This document shows, piece after piece, positions 1 through 6,603 of a stretch of DNA of 9,778 bases (position 1 is the first letter of the stretch; every line of letters starts with the position of its first letter). The notes beneath the pieces are model-generated. The model did not search any database, had not been told where the DNA came from, and worked only from the letters and a program-made list of their open reading frames with translations. This DNA comes from an uncultured Clostridia bacterium (lineage in GTDB: Bacteria; Bacillota; Clostridia; TANB77; CAG-508). The stretch covers positions 1 through 9,778 of the forward strand of contig CANRFX010000040.1 in NCBI GenBank assembly GCA_947629995.1, given 5' to 3'. The translations under genes were made by a program, and so were the position numbers.

Positions 1-1380
1 AAAATTTTAAAAGAAAGTAGGGGTATTACACTAGTTGCACTAGTAGTAACAATAGTTGTATTATTAATATTAGCGGCAATAACTATAGGTTCATTAACAG
101 GGGATAATGGAGTAATAAAAGAAGCTAATACAGCAAAAGAACAGGCAGAAAGACAACAATTAATAGAACAAGTAGAATTAGCCAAAATAGAAGTAACTCA
201 AAAGCATAGAAATCCAACACTAAATGATGTAATTAAAGAAATAATTGATAATAATGTAATAACAAGTAGTGACCAAGTAAATAGAAAAAATGGTGATATA
301 ACAACTGATTTAGGATATTTATTACAAGGATTACTAGATGATTATTTACCAGGAGCTCCAGATGAAAATGGAATATTTACAGCAAATAGCACAGTAGATG
401 GAGAACCAGCATCTGCAAATAATCCAACAGTACCAGCAGGATTTAAGCCAATACCAACAGATACAACGAGTTGGACAGATGAGGAAGAAGGAAAAACAGC
501 ACCAACAGAAGAAGATGTAAAAAATGGATTAGTAATACAAGGTACAGATAATAGTGAATTTGTATGGGTGCCAGTACCAACTGCAGTAGCAGAAAGTGAA
601 AATGCTGGAACCGAAAATAAAGCAATGGCAGTAAAAGACCCAACTGATAGTAATTATTACAGAGGAATATTGTATGATTTTGAAGGAACAAATTCAACAG
701 TAATAAGTGGATGTACAGAGATAAATTTTACTAATAATAGTGGCAATCGAGAGCCAGCATATTTGACAGATATTTCCTATGGAGACAAATCAGCTTATAA
801 TAGCTTAACCAATTTTTCAGAAACGACTTTAAAAGAAGAATATAAAGCAATGATAGAAAGTGTAGCTAAATATGGCGGATTTTATGTAGGAAGATATGAG
901 ACGAGCATTAAATCAGAAAAAGTAGCATCAGTAAAAGGAGCATCACCAATGAATTCGACTAGTGCGAATGGAAAAATGTGGTATGGAATGTATGATAAGC
1001 AAAAGAAATATGCGGAAAATGTTACATTTGGAGAAAATAGCAAAAAACTTAGTGAAGTAGTAGAATCAAGTATGATATGGGGAAGTCAGTATGATGCAAT
1101 GCTTAATTGGATATTAAAGGGAAAAGACAAAGATAAAGTAACAGCTCCTAGTACAAAACATGTTGGGTTAACAGGTACAACACTTGGAGATGTAATGAAT
1201 AACATATATGACCTAGGAAATGATTTAGTTGAATGGACTTTAGAGGCCTGCAATAGCGATGGCCGAATCAGACGTGGTGGCTACTTTAGCAGCACGGATG
1301 AGCCTAGTTTTCGTCGCAGCAGCAATCCATCTGGCGAAAGTAGCTACCATGGTTCGCGTCTCACTTTATATATAAAGTAG
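1..1380 (+). CDS. Prepilin-like surface protein with C-terminal FGE-sulfatase/C-type-lectin-like domain; probable DGR variable protein (5' end outside window)
   Basis: The reading frame is open from base 1 to the TAG at 1378-1380 (459 visible codons). Only a few N-terminal residues should be missing, because the prepilin leader is already in view: residues 4-8 are KESRG, followed by a hydrophobic stretch from residue 9 (ITLVALVVTIVVLLILAAI), as in type IV prepilin/pseudopilin leaders cut after Gly (here G8|I9). The usual Glu at mature position 5 is absent. Residues 40-60 are a charged helix and 118-180 an acidic Pro/Thr-rich linker. From residue 185 the protein follows the FGE-sulfatase pattern common in Clostridia: FVWVPV (187-192), YGGFYVGRYE (291-300), DLVEWTLEA (408-416), RIRRGG (422-427) and a GSRLTLYIK end. 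No catalytic function is claimed; in DGR targets this fold is a ligand-binding scaffold. Inferred role: membrane- or pilus-anchored binding protein displaying a variable face. An internal ATG at 568 is in frame but is not the start. Confidence 0.85.
   Translation, partial: KILKESRGITLVALVVTIVVLLILAAITIGSLTGDNGVIKEANTAKEQAERQQLIEQVELAKIEVTQKHRNPTLNDVIKEIIDNNVITSSDQVNRKNGDITTDLGYLLQGLLDDYLPGAPDENGIFTANSTVDGEPASANNPTVPAGFKPIPTDTTSWTDEEEGKTAPTEEDVKNGLVIQGTDNSEFVWVPVPTAVAESENAGTENKAMAVKDPTDSNYYRGILYDFEGTNSTVISGCTEINFTNNSGNREPAYLTDISYGDKSAYNSLTNFSETTLKEEYKAMIESVAKYGGFYVGRYETSIKSEKVASVKGASPMNSTSANGKMWYGMYDKQKKYAENVTFGENSKKLSEVVESSMIWGSQYDAMLNWILKGKDKDKVTAPSTKHVGLTGTTLGDVMNNIYDLGNDLVEWTLEACNSDGRIRRGGYFSSTDEPSFRRSSNPSGESSYHGSRLTLYIK
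1246..1377 (+). other. Putative DGR variable region (VR) at the 3' end of the FGE-domain gene
   Basis: Codons 416-454 change composition abruptly: 16 of 39 end in C, against 1 of the 40 codons at 1081-1200, and bases 1246-1360 are about 55% GC by hand count. The codons are largely AGC, GGC, CGC, TGC, TAC, plus NNT forms such as CGT, GAT, TTT and AGT. This is what A-to-N substitution at the first two positions of AAC and AAT codons produces; DGR reverse transcriptases do this when copying a template repeat. The segment lies exactly where DGR variable regions sit in FGE/C-type-lectin targets, between the VEWT and GxRLTLYIK landmarks, and ends at the stop. The true borders need the template repeat; the 3' part from about 1350 is probably the constant end. 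Confidence 0.78.
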
Positions 1381-1449
1381 CACTGGTCAATGAAGAATGT
1401 GTCAACAAATGCAAATTATGCAAACTTGAAGAGAAATACAATTTTAGAG

Positions 1450-1492
1450 CGCTGAATTTGATGGGAAGCGAAGCTAACCAACAAATTCAGCG
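1450..1492. promoter_or_regulatory. Stem-loop 70 bases downstream of the variable gene (candidate DGR retrohoming hairpin)
   Basis: CGCTGAATTTG (1450-1460) pairs perfectly with CAAATTCAGCG (1482-1492). After an A/A mismatch the stem continues with TGG (1462-1464) and CCA (1478-1480), and the loop holds a small AGC-GAA-GCT hairpin (1467-1475). No T-run follows, so it does not look like an intrinsic terminator. In studied DGRs a hairpin or cruciform just 3' of the variable region helps target retrohoming; the position here fits, though the spacing (~70 bases after the stop) and architecture are longer than the classic short GC-rich stem with a 4-base loop. Confidence 0.6.
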
Positions 1493-1543
1493 TAATATAA
1501 AATAAATTACAATATTTTCACTGTAAAATATTTCCAAAAACTA

Positions 1544-1573
1544 TTGACATCTTTATTAAAAAAGTGTTAACAT
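1544..1573 (+). promoter_or_regulatory. Weak candidate promoter
   Basis: A perfect -35 (TTGACA, 1544-1549) is followed after 18 bases by TAACAT (1568-1573), which matches 4 of 6 positions of the -10 consensus; CATAAT at 1571-1576 is a better box but 21 bases away. There is no ORF with a ribosome binding site directly downstream, so the transcript, if any, is unknown. Confidence 0.3.
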
Positions 1574-1733
1574 AATAATGCGAGGGTTAATTCAAATTAT
1601 TTAAAATTCAAAATTTAATTTTATATTTTTTTTGAAATCTTAATAAAGCCAATCTAAACTATATATTCAAAAGCAAAAACAAAGGAAAAGCACAAGTAGT
1701 AAAAATATTTATAACTTTACTTCAAAATAAAAC

Positions 1734-1762
1734 TTGATAAATCAATAAAAAACGATTAAAAT
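1734..1762 (+). promoter_or_regulatory. Promoter of the small frame-broken ORF
   Basis: TTGATA (1734-1739), 17-base spacer, TAAAAT (1757-1762), followed by an AAGGAAGGA Shine-Dalgarno site (1770-1778) six bases before the ATG at 1785. The layout closely copies that of the pth promoter, so expression signals seem intact even though the coding frame is not. Confidence 0.5.
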
Positions 1763-1784
1763 AAAGAAAGAAGGAAGGAATTAA

Positions 1785-1986
1785 ATGGAATTTAATAGAA
1801 ACAATAGAAGATAAAAAAGAAAGAGAAATTATGGCAGAGATTATAAAAAATATAATAGAACCCAATATAGGAAAAAATAAGGCACAAGAAATGTTAGAAA
1901 AATTAGAAAGAAAAATGAAAATAGAAGAAATACATGAAATAACAGGATTATCAGAAGAAGAAATAAAAAAATTAGCAGAAAATTAA
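1785..1986 (+). pseudogene. Small frame-disrupted ORF with an Rpn-like C-terminal tail
   Basis: The ATG at 1785 has a good Shine-Dalgarno site and promoter but reads only nine codons before a TAA. The next frame is open from 1765 to the TAA at 1984-1986 and reads coherently as a Lys/Glu-rich helical protein; its only ATG near the start (1831, giving 51 residues, MAEIIKN...) has no good ribosome binding site. Removing one A from the AAACAATAG stretch around 1799-1803 would join the two into a protein of about 66 residues. Its end, MKIEEIHEITGLSEEEIKKL, resembles the helix-turn-helix-like tail of Rpn-family (PD-(D/E)XK, recombination-promoting) proteins, whose nuclease domain is absent. I read it as a remnant; an intact 51-residue small protein from 1831, or a sequencing error, is possible. 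Confidence 0.4.
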
Positions 1987-2000
1987 CTAAAAAATAAAAG

Positions 2001-2033
2001 AACTTTGTAAGTTGATATAATTTACAAAGTTTT
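2001..2033 (+). terminator. Terminator-like hairpin after the small ORF
   Basis: AACTTTGTAA (2001-2010) pairs perfectly with TTACAAAGTT (2022-2031) around an 11-base loop, and is followed by a short, interrupted T-tract. It lies 15 bases after the TAA of the small ORF and ahead of the pth promoter. The stem is AT-rich, so it is probably a moderate terminator. Confidence 0.5.
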
Positions 2034-2069
2034 AAAATTTATATAATTAAATAAATTACAAGTAAAAAC

Positions 2070-2098
2070 TTGAAAAAAAGCAAAAAACAAGGTAAAAT
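2070..2098 (+). promoter_or_regulatory. Promoter of the pth-rng-rimO operon
   Basis: TTGAAA (2070-2075), 17-base spacer, TAAAAT (2093-2098). The pth ATG follows 32 bases later behind an AGGA Shine-Dalgarno site. No other promoter-like sequence was found before the following co-directional genes, which are closely packed. Confidence 0.55.
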
Positions 2099-2130
2099 AA
2101 ATAAAGATTTAATAGAAAGTAGGAAAAAAC

Positions 2131-2694
2131 ATGTATTTAATAGTAGGTTTAGGAAATCCAGAACAAGACTATAGCAATACTAGGCACAATATGGGATTTA
2201 ATACAATCAACAAACTAGCAAAACAATATAATATAGAAATAACTAGAAAAAATTTTAAAGGTTTATATGGAAGTGGCATAATAGAAGAAGAAAAAGTAAT
2301 TTTACTAAAACCACAGACATTTATGAATTCAAGTGGAGAAAGCATTAAAGAAATTATGCAATTTTATAAAATAGAACCACAAGATTTAATAGTAATATAT
2401 GATGATATAGATATTGAACCAGGAGTTATAAAGTTAAGAAAAACAGGAGGACCAGGAACACATAATGGAATGAAATCAGTTGTTCATGAATTAAATACAC
2501 AAGATTTTAAAAGAGTAAGAGTAGGAATTGGAAAGCCAGGAGGAGAAGAAAAGCAGGATTTAATTGAATATGTAATAGGTGCAATTCCAGAAGAAGAAAA
2601 GGAAAAATTAGAAAAAGGAACAGACTTAGCAAAAGAAGCTGTAATCAGCATCATAAAAAACGGTATAGATATCGCAATGAATAAATTTAATTAA
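2131..2694 (+). CDS. pth: Peptidyl-tRNA hydrolase
   Basis: Releases tRNA from peptidyl-tRNA that has dropped off the ribosome by cleaving the ester bond; cytoplasmic and normally essential. The 187 residues match the family's usual ~190. Visible signatures are the N-terminal VGLGNP (5-10), TRHNMGF (17-23) with the catalytic His19, KPQTFMNSSG (60-69), the YDDIDIEPG segment with Asp91 aligned to the catalytic-site Asp, and GGPGTHNGMKS (106-116) with the substrate-binding Asn112. The ATG is preceded by an AGTAGGA Shine-Dalgarno site at a normal distance. It is the first gene of a + strand run with RNase E/G, rimO and a hypothetical gene, which makes sense as a translation/RNA-housekeeping group. 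Nothing looks damaged. Confidence 0.96.
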   Translation: MYLIVGLGNPEQDYSNTRHNMGFNTINKLAKQYNIEITRKNFKGLYGSGIIEEEKVILLKPQTFMNSSGESIKEIMQFYKIEPQDLIVIYDDIDIEPGVIKLRKTGGPGTHNGMKSVVHELNTQDFKRVRVGIGKPGGEEKQDLIEYVIGAIPEEEKEKLEKGTDLAKEAVISIIKNGIDIAMNKFN

Positions 2695-2734
2695 AACTCA
2701 TAAAAATTATACGAAAAAGGAAAGGAACAAAAAA

Positions 2735-3913
2735 ATGACAGAAATAATAGTACATACAAAAAAAGACGAAAAAATAGTAGCATTACTTGAAAATGGAAGA
2801 TTAGTAGAATATTATGAAGAAGATGATGAATCAAAAAGAAAAGAAGGTAATATTTACATAGGAATTGTAAAAGATATTATAAAAGGAATGCAATCAGCAT
2901 TTGTTGATATAGGAACAGAAAAAAATAGTTTTATTCATCTAAAAGATATATTACGTCAAATTGACGAAACAAAAGAAACGTATAATCCAAATATAAAAGT
3001 AGAAGATGTAGTAAAACCAAATCAAAAAATACTAGTGCAAGTAAAAAAAGATAGTAATGATCAAAAAGGTGCTAGAGTATCAACACACATTAATTTACCA
3101 GGTAAATATATTGCTTTACTTCCAAACAATGATATAATAACAGTTTCACAAAAAATAGAAGATAAAAAAGAACAAGAAAGACTAATAAAACTAGTAAAAG
3201 AAAACATAAGTGAAGGAAATGGAGCAATTATTAGAACATCTGCACAAAATAAAGAAAAAGAAATAATAGATGACATAAAAAAAATAGAGAAAAAATGGAA
3301 TTCTATAATTGAAACAAGTGTTAATCCAAAATCAAATAAAGCAAAATTATTATATAAAAGCCAAGATATTATAGAAAAAATGTTAATGGATTTAGCAGAC
3401 AATAAAATAGATAGAATAATTGTAGACAACAAAAAAAATAAAGAAGAATTAGAAAATCTGATAAAAGAAAATAATGAGTATGGAAACATTAAAGTAGAAT
3501 TAACTAATAATATATTAGAAAAATATGACTTAGAAACACAAATAGAAAAAATAAAAAATAGAAAAATATGGTTAAAATGTGGAGGATTTATAACTATCGA
3601 TAAAACAGAAGCATTAACAGCTATTGATGTAAATACTGGTAAATATACAGGGACACAAAATTTAGAGCAAACAGTATATAAAGTAAATACTGAAGCAACA
3701 ATAGAAATTGCAAAGCAACTTAAATTAAGAGATATTGGTGGAATTATAATAATTGATTACATTGATATGAAATCACAAGAAAATAAAGCAAAAATAGAAA
3801 AATTATTAAAAGAAGAATTAAAAAAAGACAGAAGCAAAACACAAGTAGAAGGCTTTACGAATTTAGATTTAATGGAATTAACTAGAAAACATATTTGTAG
3901 TCATAAAAATTAA
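2735..3913 (+). CDS. rng: Ribonuclease E/G family protein (short form)
   Basis: Endoribonuclease of the RNase G/E family, cleaving single-stranded AU-rich RNA in mRNA turnover and rRNA maturation; cytoplasmic. Of 392 residues, 37-105 form the S1-like RNA-binding domain (GNIYIGIVKDIIKGMQSAFV), followed by the family hallmark KGARVSTHINLPGKY. The catalytic metal site is present: TAIDVNTG with Asp298 and IDYIDM with Asp341 and Asp344, then LDLMELTRKH near the end. The protein stops almost at once after LTRK (ICSHKN), so it lacks the Zn-link CPxC motif and the small dimerisation domain of E. coli RNase G (~490 residues). The next gene's Shine-Dalgarno site follows directly, so this is a natural end and not a frameshift. 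Start: ATG 40 bases after pth, behind AAAGGAAAGGA. Symbol by family; RNase E and G cannot be separated here. Confidence 0.9.
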   Translation: MTEIIVHTKKDEKIVALLENGRLVEYYEEDDESKRKEGNIYIGIVKDIIKGMQSAFVDIGTEKNSFIHLKDILRQIDETKETYNPNIKVEDVVKPNQKILVQVKKDSNDQKGARVSTHINLPGKYIALLPNNDIITVSQKIEDKKEQERLIKLVKENISEGNGAIIRTSAQNKEKEIIDDIKKIEKKWNSIIETSVNPKSNKAKLLYKSQDIIEKMLMDLADNKIDRIIVDNKKNKEELENLIKENNEYGNIKVELTNNILEKYDLETQIEKIKNRKIWLKCGGFITIDKTEALTAIDVNTGKYTGTQNLEQTVYKVNTEATIEIAKQLKLRDIGGIIIIDYIDMKSQENKAKIEKLLKEELKKDRSKTQVEGFTNLDLMELTRKHICSHKN

Positions 3914-3925
3914 AAGGAGAGAAAA

Positions 3926-5291
3926 TTGAAAGTAGGATTTATATCACTAGGATGTAGTAAAAATTTAATTGATACAGAAGTAGCAATTCGGAATATTAAA
4001 AAAACATCAATTTCAAATTGTAAATAAAGTAGAAGAAGCAGAAATATTAATAATTAATACCTGTGGATTTATTGATTCAGCCAAAGAAGAAGCAATTAAT
4101 ACTATTTTAGAAATGGCAGAATACAAGAAAAAGAATTGCAAATACCTTATTGTAATGGGATGTTTAGTACAAAGATATTATGAAGATTTAATAAAATCAT
4201 TACCAGAAGTAGATTTGTTTATAAAACTAGATGAATATGACAAATTATGGGACAAAATAGAAGATTTAATAAAAAGAAATATTGTCCAAAAAAGTAAAAC
4301 AAAAACACATAAAAAAATAATGGATATTCCTCCAATGCCAATGCTAACAGAGCAAGAATTTTTAAACCGAACTATTACCACAGGTAATAACTATGCTTAT
4401 TTAAAAATAGGAGAAGGTTGTAGCAATAAATGTACTTATTGTGCTATTCCATATATTCGTGGACCATTTGTAAGCAGAAAAAAAGAAGATATAATAGAAG
4501 AAGCAAAAGACCTAGCAAAACAAGGAATAAAAGAAATTATCATAATCGCACAAGATACAACAAAATATGGAATAGACTTATATGGTGAAAGTAAACTGTC
4601 AGAAATATTAAATGAAATTAGCAAAATAAAAGAAATCAAATGGATACGATTTTTATATTCTTATCCAGAAGGCATTACAGATGAATTAATTGATACTGTA
4701 AAAAGAAATCCTAAAATTGCAAAATATTTTGATATACCAATACAACATATATCAGATGATATATTAAAAAAGATGAATAGAAGAACAACAAAAAAGCAAA
4801 TAGGAGAATTAATAAAAAAGATAAGAAGCAAAATTCCAGATGTAACATTAAGAACTAGCCTAATTGTAGGATTTCCAGGTGAGACAAAAGAAAATTTTGA
4901 AGAATTATTTGAATTTGTAAAAACAACTAAATTTGATAAATTAGGAGTTTTTATGTATTCAAAAGAAGATGGCACACCAGCATCTAAAATGAAAAATCAA
5001 ATTCATGGAAACACAAAGAGATCAAGATATAATAAAATAATGAAACTTCAAAATCAAATATCAAAAGAGAATTTGCAGAAAAAAGTAGGCAAAGAATATG
5101 AAGTATTAGTAGAAAATATCTCTTTTGATGGAAAGTATTATATTGGTAGAACTATGCAAGATGTACCAGACATAGACGGAGTTGTCTACATAAAAAATAC
5201 AACCCCAAAAGACTTGATAAATAAATGGATTAAGTGTAAAATAATAAAAGAAACAGAGTATGATTTAATAGCCAAAATTATAAAGGAGTGA
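3926..5291 (+). CDS. rimO: Ribosomal protein S12 methylthiotransferase RimO, frame disrupted near codon 22
   Basis: Radical-SAM enzyme that adds a methylthio group to the conserved Asp of ribosomal protein S12, using two [4Fe-4S] clusters. The gene starts with TTG at 3926, five bases after AAGGAGA, and reads KVGFISLGCSKNLIDTEVA before hitting TAA at 4022-4024. From about 3990 the rest continues one base over. Dropping one base (most likely C3989, restoring AIGILKKHQ, or an A of the 7-A run 3998-4004) gives a 454-residue protein of normal length. In that numbering the N-terminal cluster cysteines are C10, C46 and C79; the radical-SAM CxxxCxxC is C165/C169/C172; a TRAM domain ends the protein, with the GRTMQDVPDIDG segment typical of RimO rather than MiaB. 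An ATG at 4113 would lose C10 and C46, so it cannot give a working enzyme. True pseudogene, sequencing error and slippage-dependent expression all remain possible. Confidence 0.88.
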
Positions 5292-5297
5292 GTAAAT

Positions 5298-6599
5298 ATG
5301 GTATTAGATTTAGACAATGGAAGATATATTAGAATAACAATCTTGAAAAATGATAAAGGTACCTATGAATACTATAATGATGGTATTTTAATTGGTGTAT
5401 ATAATCCAAATGCAATGAAAGATACTAAATTTTTAGAAGTAGATTTAGAAAAAAACAACACAATGGAAAACGAATTAAGTGCAGAAAGTAAAGATGAGAT
5501 AAAACAAATTATAAGTGAAGTAAAAGAAAAAATAAATTCTATAGATTTAGAACAAATAGCAGAAGAAGCAAAAGAAAATGAGGCAATAAAGAAATATATA
5601 GAAGAAAATGAAGAATTTGTTGAAGAAGAGATAAAATCAGTTACAGTTGTAGATTTAAAAGAAAAATCAGAAAAAGAAGAAAATAAATCAGATAAAGAAA
5701 AAGAAGATAAAGAACAAGAAGAAACAAGTCAGGTTACTCAAAGTGATGTAAATATTAAACAAGAAGTAAATTTAGATGAAAGAGCAACAGATGTAGAAAG
5801 TTTTAGAAAATGGCTAGGAGGAAAAATTCCAAAAGAATTTCAAAAAGTAGGAGTAATTGAATCAAGTGAATCATCTAAAATGAAAGACAAAAATGGAAAC
5901 GCAATAGATACACCTTCTACAAGATATAGTTTAGTGTTAATAGGAAAAAATAAAGAAGTAGAACCATTAAAAAAATATGTACCACAATTAGAACAAAATC
6001 AAGCTGTAGGAAATAATCCAATAGAAAATAGCTATCAGATTGATGCAAATGGACAAGTAGAAAAAGATTCAGTTATATCTGAATATAGAATTGGAAGCAA
6101 GGTAATTCAGTTAGATAAAGACCATGGAGATAATTTAGAAGTAAACATAGGGAAATATTCACCTTTTACAAATAATTTGGTAACTACTAGAATGAGAGAT
6201 AGAAATACACAATTTGCTACAGATATTGAGGTTAGGAAAGCAGCAATGGGACACTATAAGGGAGTCTATGAGTCAGAAAATAGTTACGAAGAAGCAAAAG
6301 AACATGAAGAAGCAGGATGTGAGCCAGAACAATTATCTTATAAAGAAATAGATGGAGAAGAGGATACCGGACACAGCCATTTTGCGCAAGAAGAAATAGA
6401 TGTATATGTAAAAGAATTAATGCAAAATGAAGAAATTAGCCAAGTATTTACAGAAAAAGAAGTAAAAGAGAGACTAGAAAAAAACTTAGGAAATAAAATA
6501 GAAGAGAATAGTTCTATTGAACAAATAAAACAACAAACTGAAAACGAATTAGAAGAAGATGCTTCACATTTTAAGACAAGAGGAGAAATACAACAGTAA
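5298..6599 (+). CDS. Acidic, charged protein of unknown function
   Basis: No family is recognised. The 433 residues split by eye into four parts: a compact, probably beta-rich N-terminal segment (1-50, with NGRYIRITILKNDKGTYEYY); a Glu/Lys-rich helical, low-complexity region (about 55-150, with KEKSEKEENKSDKEKEDK); a more ordinary globular region (about 155-335); and a Glu-rich helical C-terminus (about 365-425). A HSH triplet (359-361) sits in the motif EEDTGHSHFAQEE, in a short GC-richer patch. There is no signal peptide or membrane segment, so it is probably cytoplasmic. Its Shine-Dalgarno site (AAAGGAGTGAG) overlaps the rimO stop codon, with 6 bases between the genes, which suggests coupled translation. 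It ends 4 bases from the convergent transporter gene. The ATG start is well supported. Confidence 0.85.
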   Translation: MVLDLDNGRYIRITILKNDKGTYEYYNDGILIGVYNPNAMKDTKFLEVDLEKNNTMENELSAESKDEIKQIISEVKEKINSIDLEQIAEEAKENEAIKKYIEENEEFVEEEIKSVTVVDLKEKSEKEENKSDKEKEDKEQEETSQVTQSDVNIKQEVNLDERATDVESFRKWLGGKIPKEFQKVGVIESSESSKMKDKNGNAIDTPSTRYSLVLIGKNKEVEPLKKYVPQLEQNQAVGNNPIENSYQIDANGQVEKDSVISEYRIGSKVIQLDKDHGDNLEVNIGKYSPFTNNLVTTRMRDRNTQFATDIEVRKAAMGHYKGVYESENSYEEAKEHEEAGCEPEQLSYKEIDGEEDTGHSHFAQEEIDVYVKELMQNEEISQVFTEKEVKERLEKNLGNKIEENSSIEQIKQQTENELEEDASHFKTRGEIQQ

Positions 6600-6603
6600 T
6601 TTT

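Larger units (their letters stand above)
1381..2130. other. 750-base stretch without an intact gene
   Basis: Very AT-rich. It contains the post-VR stem-loop (1450-1492), a TTGACA box with a weak -10 (1544-1573), a promoter and Shine-Dalgarno site leading into a frame-broken small ORF (1734-1986), a terminator-like hairpin (2001-2033) and the promoter of the pth operon (2070-2098). No tRNA, inverted-repeat element ends or direct repeats were recognised. The frame after the VR stop stays open for 24 codons to the TGA at 1453-1455, but has no ribosome binding site. Confidence 0.6.

Noticed and set aside
1364..1377. Perfect 14-base palindrome CTTTATATATAAAG before the variable gene's stop
   Set aside because: It encodes the conserved LYIK ending of the family, and AT-only palindromes are common here; not reported as a separate site.
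568..1380. ATG at 568 as the start of the FGE-domain gene
   Set aside because: The frame is open back to base 1 and contains a clear prepilin leader and linker; there is no ribosome binding site before 568.
1607..1636. AT-only hairpin (TTCAAAA/TTTTGAA), possible small RNA with the 1544 promoter
   Set aside because: Seven AT-rich pairs around a 16-base loop are expected by chance at this composition.
3061..3489. Long open frame on the - strand within the RNase E/G gene, and similar antisense frames in rimO and the surface protein gene
   Set aside because: They are low-complexity mirror images of strongly conserved + strand genes and lack ribosome binding sites.
3998..4005. AAAAAAAC in rimO as a programmed -1 frameshift site
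   Set aside because: The restoring shift is +1 (or -2), so a -1 slip would enter the wrong frame; there is no supporting downstream structure.
4113..5291. A shorter, intact methylthiotransferase starting at 4113
   Set aside because: It would lack C10 and C46 of the N-terminal cluster and has no Shine-Dalgarno site; the upstream sequence encodes the missing N-terminus in two frames.
3926..5291. MiaB (tRNA methylthiotransferase) instead of RimO
   Set aside because: The GRTMQDVPDIDG segment in the TRAM domain and the overall motif pattern fit RimO.
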